DNA of 64,000 bases from Bacteroidota bacterium (lineage in GTDB: Bacteria > Bacteroidota > Ignavibacteria > SZUA-365), in the NCBI GenBank assembly GCA_023432805.1, contig JAEYUG010000104.1:11921-75920 (forward strand), read 5' to 3'. A program made the position numbers and the translations under genes. Position 1 is the stretch's first letter. Every line of letters begins with the position of its first letter. Positions 35,486 to 43,282 of this stretch are shown piece after piece. Below the pieces are notes generated by a model that saw only the letters and a list, made by a program, of their open reading frames with translations, did no database searches and had not been told where the DNA came from.

Positions 35486-37404
35486 CGTGCATCCTCCTGA
35501 AAGTGTGTTGCCACGGCGTCGGCGACGACGCGACCTGCGATGCGGCCGCGCACGCAGTCCATCACCGCGTCCAATGTCAGTGTCGGAATGTTCTTCGCAT
35601 CGTACACGTCATGCTCGCTGATGTCGGATGCCACGTCGGCGATGATCGGTGCGAGGTCCGAGACCGAAAGAACCGGGGGAAGCGTCTCCAGCGAGAATTC
35701 GTCGGCCAGCGAGGCCCGCAGCACCGGCAGCACGCCATCCATCGTCAGGCGGCCGTCGCGCACGGCTTCGAGAATGCTGCGCAGGCGATCGGGACGGAAC
35801 TGCTCCCATCGCGCGCCCTCGCGGCGCAGACGCCGCACATGGCGATGCAGGATCACCGCAGCGTGCATCACGCTGAAGCCGAGTGCATCGACGGCAACGT
35901 CGAAGAGCGGAGCGAGGGGACTGATCGACAGCTGCTCGATCGCATCCTTCGGAACACCGGTGTCGAGGTAGCGGCGCTTGCGCGTCCAGTACTGCACGGG
36001 CAGACGTTCGCGGATGCGCGCCGTGCGTTCGTCGGTGATGCGGATCGGCGGAAGATCGGTGTCGGGGTACATGCGCTGGGGACCCGGGAGAATCCGTTCG
36101 AAGCCCGTCGTGCCGTCGCGCAGCGCCTGCCGTGTTTCGGAGGGGATGCCGATGGTCGCCTCCTTCGCACGGATGATGATCTCCTTGACGGCAGTGTCGG
36201 TGTCGCGCTGGTCGCCCCAGACGATCACGACCGCGTCGTCGTGCGTCGCGCCGACCGCCTTGCGTACCTCGGTCCACTCCGCGCCCGAGATCGTATCGCC
36301 AGGATTGTCGGAATGGATGATGTTCGGCAGCACGGTCAGACAGGCGATCACGCGCACGCGATCGGAAATCTCGCGGGCGAAGGTCGTGTTCTCCTGTGTC
36401 TCCCAGCGGAGCATGCCTGCCCAGCCGGTCAGGCGCACCGCCTGCGCAATGAATCCCTGCTGCATGGCCATGGCCAGCGGCGTGAAGCGCGAGCGCTTGA
36501 TGATGCGCGTCACATCCTTGCTCGTGGCGGTGAACGAATCCGTCGTGATGCCACGTTCGGCGAGTGCCGAACGCATGCGCAGCAGATTCCACTGCCGGCG
36601 CGATTCATTGTAGGTGAGCAGCGGCATGAGGCCGATGCGCGGCACGCCCTTGATCTCGATGCGCGTGCCACCACGGACGCTTACGTTCGTGTCGGCACGC
36701 GTGGCGCCGATGCCGCGTCGCACGCGCCCGGTCGTGCGCATCATCTTGCGCAGCAGCTGTCCGATTTCCGCGACCTCCTGCGGCGTGCGCATGTCGGGAC
36801 CCGTGACCAGCTCGATGAGCGGCATGCCGAGGCGATCCGCCAGATAGGTGCGACGATGTCCGATGTCGGACACTTCGCGGCAGGAATCCTCCTCCAGACC
36901 GAGTTGGATGATTTCGACCGACCTATCCTTGAACGGCACCGAGCCATGCACACCGAGAATGGTCGTACGCTGGAAGCCGGTGGGGATCGAACCGTCGAGG
37001 TACTGCTTGCGCGCGATGTGCACCTCGTCGACGAGTGCCAGGTCGGCGAGCATCGAAATCTCGAGTCCGATATCGACCGCCTCGTCATCGATCATGAAGG
37101 GCGGCGTGTCATCCATCTCGTAGGTGCAGACCGTGTTGCGGTTGATCCGGTAGATGATCTCCTTCTTCGTCTTGAACTCCATGAGCGCCGTGCCATCATA
37201 CTCGCCGAGTTCGGAGAGCGTGGGGCGCATATGGCGCAGGATTTCCGCGTGATACTCGGTGCTGTAATGTCCGGCCGGACAGCGGCAGAACAATTTGCGT
37301 TTGGTCAGCAACTGCTGATGCACTTCGAGGCCCGACATGAATCCGACGTGCGCATAGTCGTCGGCCGTCATGTCTTCGAAAGGCTTGTAGATGAAATCTT
37401 CCAT
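35482..37404 (-). CDS. gatE: Glu-tRNA(Gln) amidotransferase subunit E, archaeal type
   Basis: GatE phosphorylates Glu-tRNA(Gln) and transfers ammonia to it. From MEDFIYKPFEDM the protein has FMSGLEVHQQLLTKRKLFCRCP, DGSIPTGFQRTTILG, LEEDSCREV and IELVTGPDMRTPQEV as in the GatB/E core. An insertion of about 120 residues (VRVIACLTVLPNIIHSD to GPQRMYPDTD) corresponds to the GAD domain that separates GatE from bacterial GatB. A YqeY-like helical tail ends in GRIAGRVVADAVA. At 640 aa it is GatE-sized. The start at 37404 is preferred over 37533 because a promoter lies at 37504-37533. The pair would make the second subunit set unnecessary only if gatCAB is absent, which this window cannot show. Confidence 0.94.
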   Translation of the reverse strand: MEDFIYKPFEDMTADDYAHVGFMSGLEVHQQLLTKRKLFCRCPAGHYSTEYHAEILRHMRPTLSELGEYDGTALMEFKTKKEIIYRINRNTVCTYEMDDTPPFMIDDEAVDIGLEISMLADLALVDEVHIARKQYLDGSIPTGFQRTTILGVHGSVPFKDRSVEIIQLGLEEDSCREVSDIGHRRTYLADRLGMPLIELVTGPDMRTPQEVAEIGQLLRKMMRTTGRVRRGIGATRADTNVSVRGGTRIEIKGVPRIGLMPLLTYNESRRQWNLLRMRSALAERGITTDSFTATSKDVTRIIKRSRFTPLAMAMQQGFIAQAVRLTGWAGMLRWETQENTTFAREISDRVRVIACLTVLPNIIHSDNPGDTISGAEWTEVRKAVGATHDDAVVIVWGDQRDTDTAVKEIIIRAKEATIGIPSETRQALRDGTTGFERILPGPQRMYPDTDLPPIRITDERTARIRERLPVQYWTRKRRYLDTGVPKDAIEQLSISPLAPLFDVAVDALGFSVMHAAVILHRHVRRLRREGARWEQFRPDRLRSILEAVRDGRLTMDGVLPVLRASLADEFSLETLPPVLSVSDLAPIIADVASDISEHDVYDAKNIPTLTLDAVMDCVRGRIAGRVVADAVATHFQEDAR

Positions 37405-37407
37405 GGG

Positions 37408-37445
37408 GAGGTTGTGACTCGGTCTTGAGGTTGTGACTCGGTCTT
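37408..37445. repeat. 19-bp tandem duplication in the gatE leader
   Basis: GAGGTTGTGACTCGGTCTT is present twice head to tail directly upstream of the gatE ATG, followed by a partial third start (GAGGTGTG). It lies in the 5' untranslated region and could affect leader folding. Confidence 0.7.
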
Positions 37446-37503
37446 GAGGTGTGCCACGGTATTCGTGAGGGTCCGGTCCCGTCCGGTAAAAGGGAAGGGT
37501 CCC

Positions 37504-37533
37504 CAAATTTAGGACGAGGATGTCGTCAGTCAA
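37504..37533 (-). promoter_or_regulatory. gatE promoter, TTG-N19-TAAATTTG
   Basis: On the minus strand TTTTG is followed by a 19-nt spacer and TAAATTTG, the full Bacteroidota -33/-7 consensus. It gives a leader of roughly 90 nt before the gatE ATG. Confidence 0.7.
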
Positions 37534-37829
37534 AATCCTGATCGTGATCGTGCGGCCCGGAGGCTTCCCGATGCGTGGTCCGGCGGACAGTTCTTTTTTT
37601 TACGGGGGCACTGATTTCCGTTGCATTTCGAAAAAAAATCCCAGATCATTGCCTGTTACCACACGGCACTTTCGCTGCGCAGGCACCGCGCATCAGATAA
37701 CGTGGATTCCACGTTGATGCAGCGGCACTGCGATGAGATCACAGGCCCGGTCGAAGACAGCGACCGGGTGGCGAGTGACCATGCAGCAGGAGCCGGATTC
37801 GCACAGTATCGCAGGTCTTCAGGAGAGAT

Positions 37830-38057
37830 ATGGCGAAGCAGACAAAATCCTCGAATAAATACTACCTCAAGAATCGCGACAAGATTCTCGCCCGTCTCAA
37901 CAATGCCTACCGCTCGGATCCCGAGTTTCGCGAACAGGTGCTCGAGCGCTCGAAGCGGCGGTATCATGAGGATGAGGCGTACCGGCTGGCAACCATCGAA
38001 CGCGCCAAGCAGCGGTATCAGGAGCGCAAGCATCGTGATGCCGGGAAGAATCCCTAG
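37830..38057 (+). CDS. Small basic protein with a repeated Tyr-Arg unit
   Basis: This 75-aa protein is not recognised. It is highly charged and helical, with three similar units built around NRDKILARLNNAYR, RSKRRYHEDEAYR and RAKQRYQERKH, spaced about 17-20 residues apart. Such spacing suggests a nucleic-acid-binding or coiled peptide. A strong AGGAGAG sits 6 nt before the ATG, which supports translation. It is flanked by a hairpin at 38071 and is convergent with the MlaF-like gene. Confidence 0.65.
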   Translation: MAKQTKSSNKYYLKNRDKILARLNNAYRSDPEFREQVLERSKRRYHEDEAYRLATIERAKQRYQERKHRDAGKNP

Positions 38058-38070
38058 GCATGCGGCGCTG

Positions 38071-38092
38071 AGGGACGGGTGCCTCCGTCCCT
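38071..38092. terminator. Hairpin between convergent genes
   Basis: An 8-bp stem AGGGACGG/CCGTCCCT with a 6-nt loop, followed by TTT on the plus strand, lies between the small basic protein and the MlaF-like gene. Confidence 0.6.
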
Positions 38093-38102
38093 TTCGCCGA
38101 TG

Positions 38103-38828
38103 CTATGCGTAGCGGGCCAGGAAATCGCGTACGACGGTGTCGCTGCTGGCGCGGAGTTCGTCGGGGGTCCCTTGAAAGTAGACGCGTCCCTCATGCAGCA
38201 GCACGACGCGGTGTGCGATGGTATAGACGCTGAACATGTCGTGCGTCACGACGATCGCCGTGACCTTGAGCGTGCGGGTGATGCGGTCGATCAACGCGTC
38301 GATCTGATTCGACATGACCGGATCCAGCCCCGTCGTCGGTTCATCATACAAGAGATAGTCCGGATTTGTAGCAAGCGCGCGGGCGAGTCCCACGCGCTTT
38401 TTCATTCCCCCCGACAATTCTGATGGCTTCATGTGCTCGATTCCGGGAAGCCCGACCATCGCGAGTTTCTCCGTGACGATGCGGTGGATGTCATCTTCGG
38501 GCATGCGCGTCGTTTCGGTCAGACCCAGTGCGACGTTTTCCGCGACCGTCATCGAGTCGAAGAGCGCCGCACCCTGAAACAGGAAGCCGAAGCGCTGACG
38601 TAGATTGTACAGTGCCTTCACGTCGAGCGCGCCCAGGTCGGCGCCATCGATCGTGACCGTGCCCGCGTCGGGACGCAGCAGGCCGACCACGTGCTTGAGA
38701 AGGACGCTCTTGCCACAGCCGCTCTGGCCGATGATGGCGAGGGTTTCGCCCGTCCCGATGTCGAGATCGAGACCGCGTAGTACATGGGTGCTGCCGAAGG
38801 ATTTGACGAGTCCGCGTATCGATATCAT
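38103..38828 (-). CDS. ABC transporter ATPase, MlaF-like (lipid transport)
   Basis: The 241-aa ATPase has Walker A GQSGCGKSVL, Q-loop FLFQGAALFDSMTV, signature ELSGGMKKRVGLARAL, Walker B YLLYDEPTTGLDP and switch His VVTHD. FQGAALFDSMTVAENV and the LDPVMSNQID segment resemble MlaF/Ttg2A, the ATPase that moves phospholipids between membranes with MlaE and MlaD. Those partners are not adjacent, so substrate assignment is by resemblance only. The start at MISIRGLVKSFG is chosen; the longer reading to 39044 crosses the palindromic repeat cluster and is not credible. Confidence 0.88.
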   Translation of the reverse strand: MISIRGLVKSFGSTHVLRGLDLDIGTGETLAIIGQSGCGKSVLLKHVVGLLRPDAGTVTIDGADLGALDVKALYNLRQRFGFLFQGAALFDSMTVAENVALGLTETTRMPEDDIHRIVTEKLAMVGLPGIEHMKPSELSGGMKKRVGLARALATNPDYLLYDEPTTGLDPVMSNQIDALIDRITRTLKVTAIVVTHDMFSVYTIAHRVVLLHEGRVYFQGTPDELRASSDTVVRDFLARYA

Positions 38829-38850
38829 ACCCGCAAGGTACGAAAAAGCA

Positions 38851-38937
38851 GGAGGACGGACGCCCTCGTCCGTCACACGGGAGGACGGACGCCCTCGTCC
38901 GTCATATGGGAGGACGGACGCCCTCGTCCGTCCAGCA
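38851..38937. repeat. REP-like palindrome cluster A, three 29-bp units
   Basis: GGACGGACG-CCCT-CGTCCGTC(C) occurs three times with a regular 29-bp period (units start at 38851, 38880 and 38909). Each can fold into an 8-9 bp hairpin. The cluster fills the divergent interval between the MlaF-like ATPase and the helicase. The same palindrome in inverse orientation recurs at 43133. Confidence 0.85.
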
Positions 38938-38976
38938 CGTCTTGCTCGCAACGGAACGCGGAGCGAAATTCCCCAC

Positions 38977-40965
38977 ATGAAGAAGATCACGTTGCGCAAG
39001 TCGACACTCTCGCTGGTGACCTCCGACGAGGCGCGGCTGCGCATCCGCTACCGCGACGAGCTCAACGAGGCGCAGTACGAGGCCGTGGCGCATGGCGAGG
39101 GTCCCGCGCTCGTGATCGCCGGCGCGGGCACGGGCAAGACGCGCACGCTCACCTACCGCGTCGCGCGTCTGATCGAACGCGGCACGCGTCCCGAATCCAT
39201 TCTCCTGCTGACCTTCACGCGCAAGGCCGCGCGCGAAATGCTGCGCCGGGCCGCGCTGCTGCTCGACGAACGCACCGAACAGGTCTCGGGCGGTACCTTC
39301 CACTCCTTTGCCAACATGCAGCTGCGCCGCCACGCGGCGGTGCTCGGCTATGCCTCCACCTTCACGATTCTCGACCAGGGCGATGCGGAGGATGTGGTGA
39401 ACATGCTGCGCATGCGGCAGGGTGCGCACGCGCGCGACAAACGCTTCCCCCGCAAGCAGACGGTGTGGAAGATGGTCAGCGCCTCGGTCAACACGCTGAC
39501 GCCGCTGGATGTGATCATCGCCCGCGACTTCCCCCAGTTCGTTTCCCTCACAGACGAGATCCTCGCGCTTGCGCGCGCCTATGTCGCCTACAAGGCGCAG
39601 CATCATGTGATGGACTACGACGACATGCTGGTCAACCTCGTGCGGCTGCTCGAGCAGCACGACGACGTGCGGGCAAAGATCACACGGGCATACCGGCATG
39701 TGATGGTCGACGAGTATCAGGATACGAATGCCCTGCAGGCGCGCATCGTCGAACTGCTGGCGGGCGAGGCGCGCAACGTGATGGTCGTGGGCGACGACTC
39801 GCAGAGCATCTACGCGTTCCGGGGTGCGAACTTCCGCAACATCATGGATTTTCCGAAGGTGTTCGCCGATGCGCGTGTGATCACGCTCGAGGAAAACTTC
39901 CGGTCGACACAGCCGATTCTGGATCTGACGAACGAACTCATCGCGCGGGCCGCAGAAAAGTACTCGAAAGTCCTTTTTACCCGACGGGGCGGGGGGGAAG
40001 CCCCCGCGCTCGTGGCCATGGAGGGGGAGAACACGCAGTCGCGCTTCATCGTGCAGCAGGTCCTTGAACTGCGTGAAGAGGGCGTGGCGCTCGGCGAGAT
40101 GGCCGTGCTCTTCCGCGCCGGGTATCATTCGTTCGATCTCGAGATCGAGCTGGGGAGGGCGGGGATTCCCTACGTCAAGTACGGCGGACTCAAGCTGATG
40201 GAAACCGCGCACATCAAGGACGTGCTCGCGCACTTGCGCGTGCTCGACAATCCCCGCGACGTGGTGTCGTGGACGCGCATCCTGCTGCTCATCGATGGGG
40301 TGGGTCCCGCCACCGCCGAACGCGTGACCGACGAGATCGCGATGGGACTCAATCCCCTCGTCGCCTCGGCAGACGAACGGCTCGCACAGCTCGTGCGCGG
40401 GCGGGGTGTGCTCGAGCTTGTCGCGCTGCTGCGCGAGATCGCGCCCGACCGCGTGACCGTGGGCGACAAGACCGCGCGCATCATCACGTACTATTTGCCG
40501 CTGCTGCGGGCGCAGTATGACGATCACCCCAAGCGGGTGAAGGATCTCGAGATGTTCCAGACTATTTCCGAGCGGTACCGCGAGCTGACGCCGATGCTGA
40601 CCGACATGGCGCTCGAGCCACCGAACGAGAGCGTGGAGGATCTCCTGCCCGAGGGTTCGGAAGACGAGTTCCTGACGCTGTCGACGATCCACTCGGCAAA
40701 GGGACTCGAGTGGCACACCGTGTTTGTGATGTATCTGGTGGACGGGCGCTTCCCGGTGACGGCGGCGAACGAAGACTTCGAGAGCATGGAGGAGGAGCGG
40801 CGGCTGCTCTATGTGGCCTGCACGCGGGCGAAGCAGCGCTTGTATCTGACCTATCCGATCAACATCTACGACCGTGCGACGGGTACGATTCTGGCGAAGC
40901 CATCGAGGTTTCTTGATGGGTTGCCTGACACGCTGCTCGAGGCGTTCGTGGTGGAGGCGGACTAA
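38977..40965 (+). CDS. UvrD/Rep-type superfamily 1 ATP-dependent helicase
   Basis: The 662-aa protein has the SF1A motifs in order: I GAGTGKTRTL (about residue 48), Ia LLTFTRKAAREM, II VDEYQDTN, III VVGDDSQSIYAFRGA, IV EENFRSTQPIL, V LSTIHSAKGLEW and VI RRLLYVACTRAKQ. It is a 3'-5' DNA helicase of the UvrD/PcrA/Rep group, used in repair or replication restart. It is somewhat shorter than UvrD and lacks its Tudor-like C-terminal tail. The start MKKITLRKS follows the palindromic repeats; the reading upstream of it is not credible. It converges on the YigZ-like gene with a 4-nt overlap. Confidence 0.92.
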   Translation: MKKITLRKSTLSLVTSDEARLRIRYRDELNEAQYEAVAHGEGPALVIAGAGTGKTRTLTYRVARLIERGTRPESILLLTFTRKAAREMLRRAALLLDERTEQVSGGTFHSFANMQLRRHAAVLGYASTFTILDQGDAEDVVNMLRMRQGAHARDKRFPRKQTVWKMVSASVNTLTPLDVIIARDFPQFVSLTDEILALARAYVAYKAQHHVMDYDDMLVNLVRLLEQHDDVRAKITRAYRHVMVDEYQDTNALQARIVELLAGEARNVMVVGDDSQSIYAFRGANFRNIMDFPKVFADARVITLEENFRSTQPILDLTNELIARAAEKYSKVLFTRRGGGEAPALVAMEGENTQSRFIVQQVLELREEGVALGEMAVLFRAGYHSFDLEIELGRAGIPYVKYGGLKLMETAHIKDVLAHLRVLDNPRDVVSWTRILLLIDGVGPATAERVTDEIAMGLNPLVASADERLAQLVRGRGVLELVALLREIAPDRVTVGDKTARIITYYLPLLRAQYDDHPKRVKDLEMFQTISERYRELTPMLTDMALEPPNESVEDLLPEGSEDEFLTLSTIHSAKGLEWHTVFVMYLVDGRFPVTAANEDFESMEEERRLLYVACTRAKQRLYLTYPINIYDRATGTILAKPSRFLDGLPDTLLEAFVVEAD

Positions 40966-41594
40966 TCCACCATGACCGTGCGGTCGGTGGCTTCCGCCAG
41001 ATGTGAGAGAAGAGACGGGGAGAGTGAGGTACGAATGCGAACGTCGTAGGTGACCGCATCCCCCCATCTGCGATCGAGAATGTCCGCACCCATCCCCTCG
41101 AGCACATGGTGCACCTGGCTGGTCTGGTCGTAGGGGAAGGTGATGGTGAACGCATCGTAGACGTAGCGTGTTTCGATGGTGACCAGGTCGAGCACGGCGT
41201 CGGTCGCGTCCGTGTAGGCGCGCGCGAGTCCGCCGACCCCGAGCTTCGTGCCGCCGAAATAGCGCACGACCACGAGCATGAGATCGGTGAGCGAGCGGCG
41301 GTCGATCGAGGTGAGGATGCGGCGTCCCGCAGTGCCCGCCGGTTCGCCGTCGTCGCATGCGCGGAACGCGTCGGGCGTCGTTCCGAGCCGCCACGCCGAG
41401 CAGTGATGTGTCGCGTCGTAGTGCGTGCGACGCAGCGCGTCGAGCACGGCGTGCGCCTCCTCCGGCGAAGTTGCGGGCGAGGCGAAGGCCAGAAAGCGCG
41501 AGCCGACGATCTTGATTTCGGCCATGGCGGGTGCCGCGATCGTACGGTACGCGTCGGGTGCGTCACCGGGTATGACGGGGTCGGGGATTGTCAT
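40962..41594 (-). CDS. YigZ/IMPACT-family protein (UPF0029)
   Basis: The 210-aa product carries the IMPACT core: SRFLAFASPATSPEEA, HHCSAWRLG, DDGEPAGTAGRRIL, VVVRYFGGTKLGVGGL and RAYTDATDAVLD. This matches YigZ, a family linked to translation control in eukaryotes and of unclear role in bacteria. A C-terminal ferredoxin-like DUF1949-type region follows (ITFPYDQTSQVHHVLEGMG). The start MTIPDPVIPGD is chosen. Its 3' end overlaps the helicase stop on the other strand. Confidence 0.88.
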   Translation of the reverse strand: MTIPDPVIPGDAPDAYRTIAAPAMAEIKIVGSRFLAFASPATSPEEAHAVLDALRRTHYDATHHCSAWRLGTTPDAFRACDDGEPAGTAGRRILTSIDRRSLTDLMLVVVRYFGGTKLGVGGLARAYTDATDAVLDLVTIETRYVYDAFTITFPYDQTSQVHHVLEGMGADILDRRWGDAVTYDVRIRTSLSPSLLSHLAEATDRTVMVD

Positions 41595-41628
41595 AAGTTT
41601 GAAGACACCACTTGCAGGATCATCACAC

Positions 41629-42750
41629 GTGAATATCGGCATTACCTGTTATCCGACCTACGGCGGCAGCGGCGTCGTGGCCACCGAACTCGGTATCGCG
41701 CTGGCCGAGCGCGGCCACGAGGTGCATTTCGTCAGCTACGCCTCGCCGTTCCGGCTCAGTCATTTCTATGACCGCGTGTACTTCCATGCCGTCGAGCAGA
41801 GCACCTACCCCGTCTTCGAGTTCAACCTCTACACCCTTGCGCTTGCCAGCAAGCTGATCGAGGTGACCGAGTACCAGAACCTCGACATCCTCCACATGCA
41901 TTACGCGATTCCCCATGCGGTGAGCGGCTACCTCGCGCGCGAAATCCTCGGGCGCTCGAACATCAAGCTCATCACCACCTTGCATGGCACGGACTCGACG
42001 CTTGTGGGACTCGAGCCTTCGTTCCTGCCGTTGACCCGTTTCACGCTGCAGCAGAGCGATGGTGTCACCGCCGTCTCTTCGTTTCTGCGTGAGAAGACCC
42101 TGAGCGCTTATCAGCTCGACACCGACATCGAGGTGATTCCAAATTTTGTGAACTCGGCCGAGTTCAAACCCGGCGACTCCTCGCATTTCCGCTGTCACAT
42201 CGCGCCGGCGGGCGAGAAGATCCTCACACATATCTCGAACTTCCGCGCCGTCAAACGCGTGACCGACGTTGTGCGCATCTTCAAGCAGGTTCAGGAGAAG
42301 GTCCCGGCCAAGCTCCTCCTCGTCGGGGATGGTCCCGACCGCAGCGAATGCGAAAAACTCACGCGCGACCTCGGCCTTGGCGAACACGTCCGCTTCCTCG
42401 GCAAGCAGGACGCCCTCGTCGAACTGCTCAGCGCCAGCGACCTCTTCCTTCTTCCCAGCCAGAGCGAGAGCTTCGGTCTCTCCGCTTTGGAGGCCATGGC
42501 CTGTGGCGTCCCGGTCATCAGCTCCAGCGTCGGAGGCATCCCGGAAGTCAACATCCACGCACAGACCGGATACATCGCCGAGCTCGGTGACATCGACCGC
42601 ATGGCCCGCTATGCGATCGAACTGCTGACCAACGAACAGAAGTACGCCCTCTTTTCGCAGAAGGCCCGCGCCCGCGCCGTCGAGCACTACGATGCCTCGA
42701 TCATCGTGCCCCAGTACGAACGCTTCTACGAAAAAGTGCTGGGGGAATGA
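41629..42750 (+). CDS. bshA: N-acetyl-alpha-D-glucosaminyl L-malate synthase BshA
   Basis: BshA is a GT4 glycosyltransferase that joins GlcNAc to L-malate in the first step of bacillithiol synthesis. The start NIGITCYPTYGGSGVVATEL is diagnostic of the family. It is followed by LDILHMHYAIPHAVSGYLA, TLHGTDSTLVG, IPNFVNSAEF, LLLVGDGPDRSECEKL, and the donor site SQSESFGLSALEAMACGVPV. The GTG at 41629 is the natural start, with AGGAT upstream. The length of 373 aa is normal. BshB and BshC are not in the window. Bacillithiol use is usual in Bacteroidota-group bacteria. Confidence 0.93.
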   Translation: MNIGITCYPTYGGSGVVATELGIALAERGHEVHFVSYASPFRLSHFYDRVYFHAVEQSTYPVFEFNLYTLALASKLIEVTEYQNLDILHMHYAIPHAVSGYLAREILGRSNIKLITTLHGTDSTLVGLEPSFLPLTRFTLQQSDGVTAVSSFLREKTLSAYQLDTDIEVIPNFVNSAEFKPGDSSHFRCHIAPAGEKILTHISNFRAVKRVTDVVRIFKQVQEKVPAKLLLVGDGPDRSECEKLTRDLGLGEHVRFLGKQDALVELLSASDLFLLPSQSESFGLSALEAMACGVPVISSSVGGIPEVNIHAQTGYIAELGDIDRMARYAIELLTNEQKYALFSQKARARAVEHYDASIIVPQYERFYEKVLGE

Positions 42751-42970
42751 GGCGCAGCGCCGTGATACGATCCGTCAATCTCAGTCCCGCGTTGGCGTCA
42801 TCCTATTGACACTCGGCGGAAGTCCCCTGCGCATTTCTGCAAGGACGCAATGGCCACACGTGCTGCAGCGACCAATGCGAAGCGGAAACGTCGATCGCGC
42901 AGCATGGCACGCTTCATGCAATGAAGAGTGGTGCCGATGATATTTTCGGTCACCTCCAATACCCTGCGCA

Positions 42971-43120
42971 ATGAAACGCCTCCTGATTCGCCTGCTCGAG
43001 CATCTGCTCACCACTCGACCGCAACCTGCCCAGACCGAAGACATCAAATGGGACGCGCTTGACGGTGTGGAGTTCAGTGTCATTCTTCCGGCTTCGCGAC
43101 CGCCAGTCGCCGAAGTGTAG
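42971..43120 (+). CDS. Possible small protein
   Basis: ATG to TAG encodes 49 aa beginning MKRLLIRLLEHLLTTRPQ, with an amphipathic N-terminal helix and ending RPPVAEV. No Shine-Dalgarno is visible and no family is known. It could be chance; composition is gene-like. Confidence 0.3.
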   Translation: MKRLLIRLLEHLLTTRPQPAQTEDIKWDALDGVEFSVILPASRPPVAEV

Positions 43121-43132
43121 AAGGGGCGGACG

Positions 43133-43229
43133 GGACGGACGCGGGCGTCCGTCCTCCCGAAGACGGACGAGGGCGTCCGTCCTCCCGGGTCGGGCGTTCG
43201 TTCGCCCGGGTCGGGCGTTCGTTCGCCCG
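43133..43229. repeat. REP-like palindrome cluster B
   Basis: Two copies of the cluster A palindrome in the opposite sense (43133-43154 and 43162-43181, loops CGGG and AGGG) are followed by two tandem 21-bp units each holding CGGGCG-TTCGTT-CGCCCG (43191-43208, 43212-43229). All sit just upstream of the lipoprotein promoter. Confidence 0.8.
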
Positions 43230-43245
43230 GTCTCTTTCCTGTGGC

Positions 43246-43276
43246 TTGCATTGTAGTGTGGGAGCATCCAAATTTG
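43246..43276 (+). promoter_or_regulatory. Promoter of the TPR lipoprotein, TTG-N20-CAAATTTG
   Basis: TTG at 43246-43248, 20-nt spacer, CAAATTTG at 43269-43276, one base off the TAnnTTTG box. Expected transcription would begin near the ATG at 43283, so the first start would be almost leaderless, or the ATG at 43316 is used. Confidence 0.55.
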
Positions 43277-43282
43277 GGGTTC

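Larger units (their letters stand above)
37405..37829. other. Intergenic stretch upstream of gatE and the small basic gene
   Basis: About 425 bp between divergent genes. It holds the gatE tandem repeat and promoter noted separately. Beyond these I see only homopolymer runs near 37593 and 37630 and no gene. Confidence 0.5.
42751..43282. other. Repeat-containing intergenic stretch
   Basis: About 530 bp between bshA and the TPR lipoprotein. It contains a possible 49-aa reading frame (42971-43120), REP-like cluster B (43133-43229) and the lipoprotein promoter, all listed separately. Nothing else is apparent. Confidence 0.5.

Noticed and set aside
35503..37428. 641-codon open frame on the plus strand across gatE
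   Set aside because: It lies opposite gatE, which has full family motifs; the antisense product is His/Arg-rich and unrecognisable.
38851..38937. CRISPR array
   Set aside because: There are only three units with almost no spacer (5 bp), each unit is itself a palindrome, and no cas genes are present.
38902..41394. 830-codon open frame on the minus strand opposite the helicase
   Set aside because: It mirrors the helicase codons in a GC-rich gene and contains none of the features of a real protein.
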